A DNA stretch of 16,245 nt from Myxococcales bacterium (GCA_021784995.1 JAJYHA010000249.1:1-16245), one strand, 5' to 3'. Shown: positions 1-7,728, counted from the stretch's first letter. Program-made: numbers and translations. The notes: generated from the letters alone by a model not told the origin.

Positions 1-59
1 GGCGCGGCGGATCGGCGGCCGGGGGCGGGTGATCGCCGCTCGGTTCCGGGCGGCCGCGC
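1..59. other. Left edge, no gene recognised
   Basis: A GC-rich end of 59 bases beyond the MFS stop. No coding signal, terminator or ribosome site could be supported. Confidence 0.4.
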
Positions 60-1283
60 TCAGGGAGCGATGCGCTCCAGCCGGCGCAGCTCCGGCGCGC
101 GCCACGCCACGGCCGCCACGGTCACGAGCGTCATGGCGCCCCCGAACACGACGGAGGGGACGGTCCCGAGCAGCCGCGCGGCCACCCCGCTCTCGAACGC
201 GCCCAGCTCGTTGGACGACCCGATGAAGAAGCTGTTCACCGCGGCGACGCGGCCCATCTTCTCCTGCGGGGTGCGCGTCTGCAGGAGCGTGCTCCGCAGC
301 ACCACCGAGACGCTGTCGAGGGCCCCGCCCACGGCCAGGAGCGCCAGCGAGAGGGCGTAGGAGCGCGAGAGGGCGAAGGCGATCCAGCTCGCGCCGAACC
401 AGGCGACGCTCCAGAGCAGGACGCGCCCGGCCCGGTGGACGTGCCCGCGGCGCGCCAGCGCCACCGACATGAGGAGCGAGCCGGCGGCCGGGGCGGCGCG
501 CAGGAGGCCGAAGCCGATCTCGTCGACCCGCAGCACGTCGCGCGCGAAGACGGGGAGCAGCGCGCTGGCGCCGCCGAAGAGGACCGCGAAGAGGTCGAGC
601 GTCATGGCGCCGAGGAGGAGCCGCTCCGTGAGGACGAAACGGACGCCGTCGGCCAGGTTCTGGAGGAGGTGCCCGGCCGGCGCGGGCGGCCGCGGGCGGG
701 GCCGGACCGCCAGCAGGGCGGCCAGCCCCGCCACGGTCAGCACCACGACCACGGCGTAGGCGATCCGGGGCCCCCCCAGGGCGATCAGGGCCCCGCCCAC
801 CGCCGGGCCGAGGATGGTGCTCACGTGGAAGGTGGAGGAGCGCCAGGTGACGGCGTTGTGGTAGTGCTCCCGCGGGACGAGCTCGGACGCGAGCGCCACC
901 GAGCAGGGCCGGAAGAAGGCGCGGCCGATCCCGGCCACCACCTGCGCCCCGTAGAACGGCAGCGCCGCTCGCGGCGCGCCCAGGCTGAGCCCGAGCAGCG
1001 CGCCCCCGCTGGCGCCCACCACCGCCAGGCTCGCCAGCAGGAGGCCGCGGCGGTCGAGGCGGTCGGCGGCCCATCCGCCGACGAGCGTGAGCGCCAGGAA
1101 GGGGAGCGCCTCCGCCAGGCCCACCAGGCCCAGCGCCAGCGGGTCGCGCGTCAGCTCGTAGACCTGCCACCCGAGCACGGCGCTCTGGATCTGCGTGGCG
1201 AGGAAGACCGCCGCCATCGCGACCAGGAAGACCCGGTACTCGGGGTGGCGCAGCGAAGCGTACGGGTCGTGGGGATCGGTCAT
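60..1283 (-). CDS. MFS transporter, probable small-molecule exporter
   Basis: Inner-membrane major facilitator superfamily protein of about 407 residues, the usual size for 12-helix MFS exporters. The protein is a run of hydrophobic helices. The loop between helices 2 and 3 carries a GGWAADRLDRRG stretch, matching the MFS signature motif A (G-x3-D-R/K-x-G-R-R). The overall character resembles the EntS/DUF894 branch of drug and siderophore exporters, but the substrate cannot be read from sequence. I chose the ATG at 1283, which begins MTDPHDPYASLRHPEYRVFL and matches how this family usually starts. An in-frame ATG at 1322 would add 13 Arg-rich residues without family character. Neither start has a convincing Shine-Dalgarno sequence. 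The gene is divergent from cfa and nothing ties it to the lipid genes. It ends 59 bp from the left edge. Confidence 0.85.
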   Translation of the reverse strand: MTDPHDPYASLRHPEYRVFLVAMAAVFLATQIQSAVLGWQVYELTRDPLALGLVGLAEALPFLALTLVGGWAADRLDRRGLLLASLAVVGASGGALLGLSLGAPRAALPFYGAQVVAGIGRAFFRPCSVALASELVPREHYHNAVTWRSSTFHVSTILGPAVGGALIALGGPRIAYAVVVVLTVAGLAALLAVRPRPRPPAPAGHLLQNLADGVRFVLTERLLLGAMTLDLFAVLFGGASALLPVFARDVLRVDEIGFGLLRAAPAAGSLLMSVALARRGHVHRAGRVLLWSVAWFGASWIAFALSRSYALSLALLAVGGALDSVSVVLRSTLLQTRTPQEKMGRVAAVNSFFIGSSNELGAFESGVAARLLGTVPSVVFGGAMTLVTVAAVAWRAPELRRLERIAP

Positions 1284-1354
1284 CGGGAGGGTCGCGGCGT
1301 GGCGGCGCCGACATTCTTCCATGGGCCGGCCCCGGGGCGCGCCTCATCCGGCCG

Positions 1355-1383
1355 TTCACGCCGCGCCCCGCCCGCAGTACCAT
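1355..1383 (+). promoter_or_regulatory. Candidate sigma-70-type promoter for cfa
   Basis: TTCACG (1355-1360, four of six matches to TTGACA) and TACCAT (1378-1383, four of six to TATAAT) are separated by 17 bp. They lie in the 135-bp divergent gap between the MFS gene and cfa. They would give a leader of about 30 nt before the cfa start. In GC-rich DNA such matches are uncommon but not decisive. No matching promoter for the MFS gene was seen. Confidence 0.3.
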
Positions 1384-1418
1384 GTCGGCCGGGCTCGGTT
1401 CACGCCACGAGGTCGTCC

Positions 1419-2696
1419 ATGAACCCAGTGCAGGCCGCCCACGCGCTGTTCGACAGCGCCTCGCGGGGCTTCGCCGTCCGGCTGTGGGACGGGACGGTGC
1501 TGCCGGCACGCCGCGCGGACGCCGCGCGTGGCGAGGTGGTGTTGCGGGATCCGGCCGCGCTCCGGCTGGTCCTGCCGCCCACCTCGGAGCGGCGGGTGGC
1601 CGAGGCCTACCTCGACCAGGAGATCGAGCTCGAGGGGGACGTGGTGTCGGTGCTGGCTGCGGCGGCGCAGTGGGAGGGCCCCCGCGTGCACCCCGCGCTC
1701 GCGCCCGCCGCCGTGCGGGCCGCGCTGGACGGGGCGCTCTCGCGACGGAGCGCCGGGGCCTTCCTGGCCGGAGCCTGGCAGCGCGTGCACTCGCTCGCAC
1801 GCGACCGGCGGGCGGTGCGCCACCACTACGACGTGTCGGACGACTTCTACCGGCTCTTCCTCGACGCGGACATGGTCTACTCCTGCGCCTACTTCGCCAG
1901 CGGGCGGGAGTCGCTCGAGGAGGCGCAGCGGGCCAAGCTCGACCTCGTCTGTCGCAAGCTGCAGCTCCGGCCCGGAGAGCGCTTCCTCGACGTCGGCTGC
2001 GGGTGGGGCGCGCTCCTCGCGCACGCCGCGACGCGCTTCGGGGTGCACGGCGTCGGGATCACGCTGAGCGAGAACCAGCTGGCGGTCGCGCGCCGGCGGC
2101 TGGCCGCGCTCGCGCCGCCGGCGCGCGCCGACGCGCTGGCGGCCGACTACCGCACCCTGCCGCGCGAGCAGGTGTTCGACAAGGTGGCCAGCGTCGGCAT
2201 GATGGAGCACGTGGGGCGGGAGCGGCTCGGCGAGTACTTCCGCGCGGTGCACCGCCACCTCGCGCCCGGCGGCCTCTTCCTGAACCACGCCATCGCCGAC
2301 ATCTCGGGGTCGGACACCATCCCCTGGCTGGGCCGCCGCGGCGGTGGGTTCATCGATCGCTACATCTTCCCCGACGGCGACCTGGTGCCGGTGGGCATGG
2401 TCGCCGGCGCGGCCGAGCGGGCGGGCCTGGAGGTGCGCGACGTCGAGTCGCTGCGCGAGCACTACGAGGAGACGCTCCTGCACTGGCTGGCGCGCCTCGA
2501 GGGCCGCTTCTCCGACGCGATCGCGCTGGTGGGCCAGCGCCGCGCCCGGGCCTACCGCCTCTACCTCGCCTCCTCGGCCGCGGCGTTCCGCGTCGGTCGG
2601 ATCGGGGTGTACCAGATACTCCTCGCCCGGCCGACGGGGGACGGCCGGGTGCAGGGCGTGCCCCGCAGCCGCGAGGCGTGGTACCGCGGCGCGTGA
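1419..2696 (+). CDS. cfa: Cyclopropane-fatty-acyl-phospholipid synthase (SAM-dependent)
   Basis: Membrane-associated methyltransferase of 425 residues that adds a methylene from S-adenosylmethionine across the double bond of acyl chains in phospholipids. Family landmarks are in order: HHYDVSDDFY (135-144), YSCAYF with the family's conserved active-site Cys (C156), the SAM-binding VGCGWG (192-197), EHVG (263-266), YIFPDG (315-320) and an HYEETLLHW segment (348-356) corresponding to the late active-site region of E. coli Cfa. Length is typical (E. coli about 382). The start is the ATG at 1419, with GAGG at 1409-1412 six bases upstream. An open frame reaching back to 435 is antisense to the MFS gene and is not coding. 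Related SAM enzymes can methylate rather than cyclopropanate, so the exact product is not certain. The stop faces the desaturase stop 18 bp away, so two acyl-chain modifying enzymes converge. Confidence 0.93.
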   Translation: MNPVQAAHALFDSASRGFAVRLWDGTVLPARRADAARGEVVLRDPAALRLVLPPTSERRVAEAYLDQEIELEGDVVSVLAAAAQWEGPRVHPALAPAAVRAALDGALSRRSAGAFLAGAWQRVHSLARDRRAVRHHYDVSDDFYRLFLDADMVYSCAYFASGRESLEEAQRAKLDLVCRKLQLRPGERFLDVGCGWGALLAHAATRFGVHGVGITLSENQLAVARRRLAALAPPARADALAADYRTLPREQVFDKVASVGMMEHVGRERLGEYFRAVHRHLAPGGLFLNHAIADISGSDTIPWLGRRGGGFIDRYIFPDGDLVPVGMVAGAAERAGLEVRDVESLREHYEETLLHWLARLEGRFSDAIALVGQRRARAYRLYLASSAAAFRVGRIGVYQILLARPTGDGRVQGVPRSREAWYRGA

Positions 2697-2714
2697 CGTG
2701 CTCCGGCCGCGCCG

Positions 2715-3791
2715 TCAGGCGTCGATGCCCGCTCCCGTGCCCGCGCGGCGCCGCAGGGCGGCGGCCAGGCTCGGCTCGTCGACGCGGTGGTAGGCGTCGT
2801 CCGCCCCCAGCGCCGCCACGATGCGCCGGTGAGCCTCCCCGAGCGCGTGGTAGGGCAGGCCGGGGAGGAGGTGGTGCAGCGCGTGGTAGCGGAGCCCGAC
2901 CGGCGCCCAGAGCGGCGTCAGGAGCCGGCTCCCCGGGACGTTCACCGAGTCGAGGAACTGCTCCTCGAACGAGAGCGCCCCGTCGCCCTCGTGCAGGAAG
3001 CGGTGCGCCGCCAGCGTGCGGAGCTGGTTCAGGACCCCGACGGCCGCGGCGGCCGCGGCGGCGACCAGCACGAAGCGCGGCCGGAGGGCGCCCCGCGCGA
3101 GGAGCACGGCGAGCGCCGCCGCCCAGCCGGTGCAGAGCGCCTCCTGCAGCAGGAAGCGGCCGCGCAGCGCCGGGGGAGGCGGCGCGCGGATGAAGGCCGG
3201 GTTGATGCTCAGGGAGGAGGCCCGGCGCCACACGGCGCGCCGCAGGCGCGGGTGCAGCGCCGAGGCCGGGGCGAGGAGGAGGAAGCGCGCCGAGAGCGCG
3301 ACCGGGAGCAGCGCCGCGTGCAGCACCCAGCCGCACCGCTTCCAGCCGGGCCACCGGCCGAGGGGCAGGTACTCTGGATCGCGCGAGGTGCCGTAGTGCG
3401 CCTTGGCGTGGTGGATCGCGTGCACGCCACCCACGTACAGCATCGAGGGGAGCAGCAGCGGCACCCCCACCACCGCGTTCCAGAGCGCGTCGAGGTGCGG
3501 CACCGCCGCGGGGGAAAGGTGCGTCAGCTCGTGGACGAAGCTCGCGGCACGGTAGAGCGCGAGCACGGCCATGGCGAGGAGCGGCGCCGCCCACCAGGAC
3601 GGCAGCAGCGCGGCGCCGCCGAGGAGGGCCGCCCACCCCACCGCCGCGCTCGACAGCAGGTCGGCCCGGTAGAGGAGAGGCCGCGGCGCGGCCAGGTCGG
3701 CCACGAGCGGGTGGACGCGGCGGGCGGTGGCGGCCGAGCCGTGCCCCGACCCCGCGGCGCGATCCGGCCGTGCGATCCCCGCCTGCGTCAC
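2715..3791 (-). CDS. Membrane fatty acid desaturase (three histidine boxes)
   Basis: Di-iron membrane desaturase or hydroxylase family, 358 residues. Three His clusters are visible: HELTH (87-91), HAIHH (124-128) and HALHH (303-307). A further conserved-looking NQLRTLAAHR (255-264) lies between the second and third boxes. Hydrophobic segments around 46-80, 105-122, 155-176 and 217-252 fit a polytopic inner-membrane enzyme. The start is a GTG at 3791, preceded closely by AAGGAGGGGG, a strong ribosome site; there is no good ATG nearby. The gene lies 131 bp downstream of cerR on the same strand, past a strong hairpin, so it may be transcribed separately or by read-through. The substrate could be a phospholipid acyl chain or the sphingoid or N-acyl chain of a ceramide. 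Sequence alone cannot decide between desaturase and hydroxylase activity. Confidence 0.87.
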   Translation of the reverse strand: MTQAGIARPDRAAGSGHGSAATARRVHPLVADLAAPRPLLYRADLLSSAAVGWAALLGGAALLPSWWAAPLLAMAVLALYRAASFVHELTHLSPAAVPHLDALWNAVVGVPLLLPSMLYVGGVHAIHHAKAHYGTSRDPEYLPLGRWPGWKRCGWVLHAALLPVALSARFLLLAPASALHPRLRRAVWRRASSLSINPAFIRAPPPPALRGRFLLQEALCTGWAAALAVLLARGALRPRFVLVAAAAAAAVGVLNQLRTLAAHRFLHEGDGALSFEEQFLDSVNVPGSRLLTPLWAPVGLRYHALHHLLPGLPYHALGEAHRRIVAALGADDAYHRVDEPSLAAALRRRAGTGAGIDA

Positions 3792-3837
3792 GTCCCCCTC
3801 CTTGTCGAGGCGGGCCCCGGGACGCAACGGGAAAGGG

Positions 3838-3855
3838 CGCGGGGAGGCCCCCGCG
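3838..3855 (-). terminator. GC-rich hairpin, proximal to the desaturase
   Basis: CGCGGGG (3838-3844) and CCCCGCG (3849-3855) form a perfect 7-bp stem with a 4-nt loop, in the gap between cerR and the desaturase gene. There is no run of T after it on the minus strand. It could be a weak terminator, an attenuator or an RNA-stability element. Chance hairpins are common at this GC content. Confidence 0.3.
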
Positions 3856-3871
3856 GAGGTGGTGCGCGCCT

Positions 3872-3908
3872 CGGGTGGGCGGAGCGGCGCACCGCCGCGG
3901 CCCACCCG
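3872..3908 (-). terminator. Strong GC-rich hairpin just after cerR
   Basis: CGGGTGGGC (3872-3880) pairs perfectly with GCCCACCCG (3900-3908). Inside it GCGGCG (3884-3889) pairs with CGCCGC (3893-3898) around a 3-nt loop. That gives 15 base pairs interrupted only by an asymmetric internal bulge. It lies 14 bp after the cerR stop and is the most structured element in the intergenic DNA of this window. No U-tract follows, so it may be a Rho-assisted terminator or a 3'-end stabiliser of the ceramide-operon message. Confidence 0.5.
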
Positions 3909-3922
3909 CGCGCCGGCACGGC

Positions 3923-4915
3923 TCAGGTCAGGCCCTGCCGGCGGAACCAGTCGACGGCGTCCGGCATCCCCCGCTCGAGCGGGAACTGCGGCGCGTAGCC
4001 CAGCTCGCGGGCGGCGCGCTCGGAGCTGCAGGTCCACGCCGGCTGACGGACCTCCTTGATCTTGTCGAACGAGAGGATGCTCGGCGTTCCGGTCAGCGTC
4101 GAGAGCACCGACGACCCCGCGGCCACGAGCAGGCTGGCCGCCTCCGGGAGCGCGACGACGCGGGCGCGCCGGCCCACCGCGGCGCAGGCGGCGAGCGCGA
4201 TCTCGTCCCAGGTGTGGTCGCGCCCGTCCTCCACGAAGTAGATGCCGTCGCTGCCGCTGCGCCCCACCCGGCGGCCGCGCTCCGCGACCGCCAGCAGCGC
4301 CTCGCAGAGGTCCGACACGTGGACCACGCTGTACTCCTTCTGCGGGCCGGCCCGGACAACCACCCCGAACCGCGCCATCCGCAGGAGCTGCGGCATGAGC
4401 TCCCTGTCGCGCGGTCCGTAGACCACCGGCGGACGGACCACGCTCGCCTCCACGCGGTGGCAGACGTCGCGGATGGCCTCCTCGCCCGCCAGCTTGCTCT
4501 CGCCGTAGCGGCTCACGGGCGCCACCGCGTCGTCCTCCCGCCGCGGCCGTCCGGCGCGGGCCGGGCCCGCGGCGGCCAGGGAGGAGACGTAGACGAGGAG
4601 GGGCGGCGTGGGCGCCGCCGCGCAGGCGATGGCGACGTTGCGCGTGCCGTCGATGTTGGCGCGGAACAGCTCGTCGCGCGTGAGCGCCTTCACGGCTCCG
4701 GCCAGGTGGAAGACGCGGTCGCACCCCTCGATGGCGGCCGTCAGCGAGCGCACGTCGGCGACGTCGCCGGGCGCCAGCTCGACCCCGAGCGCCTGCAGGG
4801 CGGCGGTGCGCGAGGTGGGGCGCACGAGCGCGCGCACGCGGTCGCCGCGGGCCACCAGCCGTTCGACGAGCGCAGTGCCGATGAAGCCGGTGGCCCCGGT
4901 GACCAGGATCCGCAA
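3923..4915 (-). CDS. cerR: NAD(P)-dependent epimerase/dehydratase-like protein, probable ceramide reductase CerR
   Basis: Extended short-chain dehydrogenase of 330 residues. The N-terminus carries the nucleotide-binding GATGFIG (7-13). It is followed by HLAG (70-73), the serine pair at 111-112 and the catalytic YGESK (Tyr137, Lys141). A typical RPPVVYGPRD substrate-side segment lies at 161-170. In Caulobacter a protein of this type (CerR) reduces the 3-keto group in ceramide synthesis. I assign that role from its position directly after spt and cerS; the fold alone fits many sugar and steroid dehydrogenases. The start is TTG at 4915 with GGGGAGG six bases upstream, inside the 15-bp gap after the cerS stop. 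No ATG or GTG fits the MRILVTGATG terminus. The gene is the last of the six-gene run. Confidence 0.8.
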   Translation of the reverse strand: MRILVTGATGFIGTALVERLVARGDRVRALVRPTSRTAALQALGVELAPGDVADVRSLTAAIEGCDRVFHLAGAVKALTRDELFRANIDGTRNVAIACAAAPTPPLLVYVSSLAAAGPARAGRPRREDDAVAPVSRYGESKLAGEEAIRDVCHRVEASVVRPPVVYGPRDRELMPQLLRMARFGVVVRAGPQKEYSVVHVSDLCEALLAVAERGRRVGRSGSDGIYFVEDGRDHTWDEIALAACAAVGRRARVVALPEAASLLVAAGSSVLSTLTGTPSILSFDKIKEVRQPAWTCSSERAARELGYAPQFPLERGMPDAVDWFRRQGLT

Positions 4916-4930
4916 CGAGCGCCTCCCCGG

Positions 4931-6124
4931 CTACCCCGTCGCGATCTCGTACACGCGGTACTTCTTGCTCAGCGTGCACCCCGCCGCCTCGATGGCGCGG
5001 TTGATGAGGTCGTTGTCCTCGAGGGTCCAGGAGATCTCCCCGCCGGCGTACCCCTTCGCGTCCGCGCGGCGGATCGTCTCCACCACCAGCACGGCGTCGA
5101 TCCCGCGGCGCCGCCAGCCGGACTTGATCCCCAGCGCCATCAGGCGCAGGCGGTCCACCCGGCGCGAGTACCAGAGCAGCCGGGCCAGCCCGATGGGGAG
5201 CCCCCAGGAGGTGAGCCGCCCGTCCACGCGCTTCAGCGCCTGGTTCAGGTCCGGGAGCGTGAGCGAGAAGGCGATGGGCTCGCCGTGATCCTCCGCGATC
5301 AGGGCCAGGTCCGGCACCAGCGTCCGCCGGAGGTCGGCGGCGAGCTTGTCGAACTCGGCGTCCGTCATGGGGACGAAGCCCCAGTTCTTCTCCCAGGCGG
5401 CGTTGTAGACCTGCTTGATGCGCGCCACCTCCGCCGAGAAGTCGCGCAGGTTGGGGCTCCGCAGGGTGATCCCGGTCTGCTGCCGGATCTTGTCGGCGAT
5501 GCGGGTGAAGCGCTCCGGCGGCGGCGTCTTGGCGGACCGCTCCCAGGCCAGGAGATCCTTCGCCTTCTTGAGCCCGCACGCGTCGAACAGCTCGGGGTAG
5601 TAGCGCGGGTTGTACGGCATCATGACGTAGGGATCGGAGTCGAACCCCTCGATGAGCAGCCCCACCTCGTAGTTGGTGGAGAGGTTCATGGGCCCGAGCA
5701 GCGTGTCGAGGCCGCGCCAGCGCGCCCAGTCGCGCGCCGCGCCGAAGAGCGCGGCGGCGACCGCCGGGTCGTTCACCGACTCGTAGAGGCCGAAGTAGGC
5801 CGTCTTGCGGCCGTGGAAGGCGTTGAAGTTCCGGTCCTCGATGGCGGCGATGCGGCCGACGATCGCGCCGCCGCGGCGGGCCACGAAGAGCGCCACCTCC
5901 GCGTGCTGGAAGAAGGGGTTCTTCCCGGGATCGAGGAAGTCGCGGCGCTCCATGAGGAGCGGCGGCACCCAGTGCAGGTCGTTCGCGCCCCGGTAGACGC
6001 TCCACTGGAACTTGATGAAGCGGTCGGTCTCCACTCCGTCCGTCACCCGCGTCACGACCACGTCCCGGTCGGGAGCGGCGGAGGGGAGCGGCGAGAGCGG
6101 TGCGCCGGACGGCGACGTGGTCAT
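4931..6124 (-). CDS. cerS: GNAT-fold acyltransferase, probable bacterial ceramide synthase
   Basis: Cytoplasmic protein of 397 residues from a GNAT-superfamily group often mislabelled as dATP pyrophosphohydrolase. Landmarks: GPMNLSTNYEVGLLIEGF (144-161), YNPRYY (171-176), then a second GNAT half with a GWRRRG acyl-CoA-loop-like motif (336-341) and the ending NDLINRAIEAAG...KKYRVYEIA, typical of GNAT domains. From the literature as I know it, Caulobacter CerS, which N-acylates the sphingoid intermediate, belongs to this type and is unrelated to eukaryotic ceramide synthases. The ATG at 6124 overlaps the spt stop as ATGA, with GAGGAG nine bases upstream inside the spt end, so translation is likely coupled. 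The ceramide role rests on family resemblance plus this coupling. Another N-acyltransferase substrate remains possible. Confidence 0.78.
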   Translation of the reverse strand: MTTSPSGAPLSPLPSAAPDRDVVVTRVTDGVETDRFIKFQWSVYRGANDLHWVPPLLMERRDFLDPGKNPFFQHAEVALFVARRGGAIVGRIAAIEDRNFNAFHGRKTAYFGLYESVNDPAVAAALFGAARDWARWRGLDTLLGPMNLSTNYEVGLLIEGFDSDPYVMMPYNPRYYPELFDACGLKKAKDLLAWERSAKTPPPERFTRIADKIRQQTGITLRSPNLRDFSAEVARIKQVYNAAWEKNWGFVPMTDAEFDKLAADLRRTLVPDLALIAEDHGEPIAFSLTLPDLNQALKRVDGRLTSWGLPIGLARLLWYSRRVDRLRLMALGIKSGWRRRGIDAVLVVETIRRADAKGYAGGEISWTLEDNDLINRAIEAAGCTLSKKYRVYEIATG

Positions 6125-7683
6125 GGGTGCGACTCCTCGTGCTCGATGTCACTGCTGGTGTGCTGCGACCCATGGCGCCCGCGCGCCCGCCGCGACACCA
6201 GCTCCATGCCCATCGAGAGCAATCTACTCCTGATCCGGTTGCGCTGGGTCCACAGGTGCCTGGGGAGGCCCGCGAGCCGCTTCAGATCCTCCGGGTTGGC
6301 GTTCAGCGCCCGCCAGGTGATCATCTCCGCCGCGTCCGAGAGGCGCTGCCGGACGGGCTCGGAGCGGTTGAGGAGGACGTCCGAGAGCTCCACGCCGGTG
6401 GCGGGCGCTCCGGCGCGCGCGGCCCCGTCCTCGGCCGAGGAGACGAACCCGGTGACGCCCGGGCGCGCCATCTTCACCTCCACGCGGGTGTGGGGCCGCT
6501 GGTACGGGATGATGCCCACGTCGCGGCCGCAGCGCTGGAAGATGTCGAGCGCGCGGTCGATCTGCGCGTCGGTGTGCGTGGCCATGAAGACGGCGCGCAC
6601 CAGGTCGCGCTCGACGGCCGGCTTCGTGACCGGCGAGACGAACATCCCGGCGTCCGTCAGCTTGCGCCAGAAGCGGAAGTTGGTGAGCTGCTCGCCCACC
6701 ACGATGGGGACCACCGGGGTCACCGAGGGGTGGGTGTCGAAGCCCATGCAGCGCAGCTCGCGGTGGACGCGCTCCGAGATGTCCCACAGCCGCGCCCGGC
6801 GCTCCGGCTCCTGCTCGATGATCTCGAGCGCCTTGAGGGCGGCCGCGGCGGCGGGCGGCGTCATCGACGCCGAGAAGAGGAGCGCGCGCGCCTTGTGGCG
6901 GATCCAGTTCACGACGTCGGTCGGGCCGGCGATCACCCCACCGATCGAGGCCAGCGACTTGGAGAAGGTCGCCATGACCAGGTCGACGTCCGCCTCCAGC
7001 CCGAAGTGCTCGCCGGTGCCGCGGCCGGCCTCGCCCATGACGCCGAGCCCGTGCGCCTCGTCCACCATCAGCCGCGCTCCGTACTTGCGCTTCAGCTCGG
7101 CGATGCGCGGGAGGTTGGCGAGGTCGCCCTCCATCGAGTAGACGCCGTCGACCACGATGAGCTTGCCGGCCTCGGGCGGCGCCGACGCGAGCTGGCGCTC
7201 CAGGTCGTCCATGTTGTTGTGGCGGAACCGCTTCGCCTCGCCGTAGCTGGCGTGGATGCCCTCCACGAGCGAGGCGTGCACCATCTTGTCGGCGAAGATC
7301 ACGTCGTGCCGCAGCACGACGGCGGAGATGGTCCCCAGGTTCGTCCCGAAGCCGGTCGAGAAGCTGACGGCGGCCTCCTTGCCGAGGAACCGCGCCAGCC
7401 GGTGATCGAGCTCGTCGTGGAGGGAGAGCGTCCCGTTGAGGAGGCGCGAGCCGCACGTGGAGGCGCCCCAGGTGCGCGCCGCCTCGGCGGCGGCCTCGCG
7501 GACCCGAGGGTCCTGCGCCAGGCCGAGGTAGTTGTTCGAGCAAGCCATGATGAGGCGCTTGCCGTCGATCACCACCTCGGTGCCGTCGTTCTGCTCGATG
7601 ATCCGGTAGTAGGGGTAGTGGCCGGCGAGCTTGACCAGCTGGACTTCCTTCCACGAGGCACACTTCTCGAACAGATCGGCCAT
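6121..7683 (-). CDS. spt: Serine palmitoyltransferase (alpha-oxoamine synthase, PLP-dependent)
   Basis: Condenses serine with a long-chain acyl thioester to give 3-ketosphinganine, the first step of sphingolipid synthesis. It is a fold-type-I PLP enzyme. His136 (VHAS) corresponds to the PLP-stacking His, DEAH (208-211) carries the Asp and His that hold PLP, and TFSKSLASIGG (239-249) carries the Schiff-base Lys242. VDGVYSMEGD (178-187) is the usual family segment and suits Spt better than KBL or BioF, although 8-amino-7-oxononanoate synthase is the main alternative; there are no biotin genes here. Length is 520 residues against about 400-420 for soluble bacterial Spt, because of a C-terminal extension from about residue 400 that is rich in Arg. 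The ATG at 7683 has GGAG about five bases upstream. It lies 45 bp after the MMPL gene and overlaps cerS by 4 bp. Confidence 0.88.
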   Translation of the reverse strand: MADLFEKCASWKEVQLVKLAGHYPYYRIIEQNDGTEVVIDGKRLIMACSNNYLGLAQDPRVREAAAEAARTWGASTCGSRLLNGTLSLHDELDHRLARFLGKEAAVSFSTGFGTNLGTISAVVLRHDVIFADKMVHASLVEGIHASYGEAKRFRHNNMDDLERQLASAPPEAGKLIVVDGVYSMEGDLANLPRIAELKRKYGARLMVDEAHGLGVMGEAGRGTGEHFGLEADVDLVMATFSKSLASIGGVIAGPTDVVNWIRHKARALLFSASMTPPAAAAALKALEIIEQEPERRARLWDISERVHRELRCMGFDTHPSVTPVVPIVVGEQLTNFRFWRKLTDAGMFVSPVTKPAVERDLVRAVFMATHTDAQIDRALDIFQRCGRDVGIIPYQRPHTRVEVKMARPGVTGFVSSAEDGAARAGAPATGVELSDVLLNRSEPVRQRLSDAAEMITWRALNANPEDLKRLAGLPRHLWTQRNRIRSRLLSMGMELVSRRARGRHGSQHTSSDIEHEESHP

Positions 7684-7728
7684 GTCGTCTCCGCGCGCGA
7701 AATTAGCCCAAGGAGCGGCCCGGATCCA

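Noticed and set aside
435..1418. A 328-codon upstream extension of the cfa frame
   Set aside because: It is antisense to the MFS gene and reads as charged low-complexity sequence. The ATG at 1419 has a good ribosome site and gives the normal family length.
3792..6173. A long upstream extension of the desaturase frame that would give a 1,152-residue protein
   Set aside because: It runs out of frame through cerR and cerS. The GTG at 3791 has a strong ribosome site directly in front of the desaturase domain.
3770..7141. A 1,123-codon plus-strand frame opposite cerR, cerS and spt
   Set aside because: Same shadow pattern; no family motif, and the minus-strand genes have motifs, ribosome sites and coupled starts.
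7684..7728. AT-rich spot (GCTAATTT on the minus strand) between the MMPL gene and spt as an internal promoter
   Set aside because: The best -35/-10 pair matches only three of six at each site. It remains possible but is not supported enough to list.
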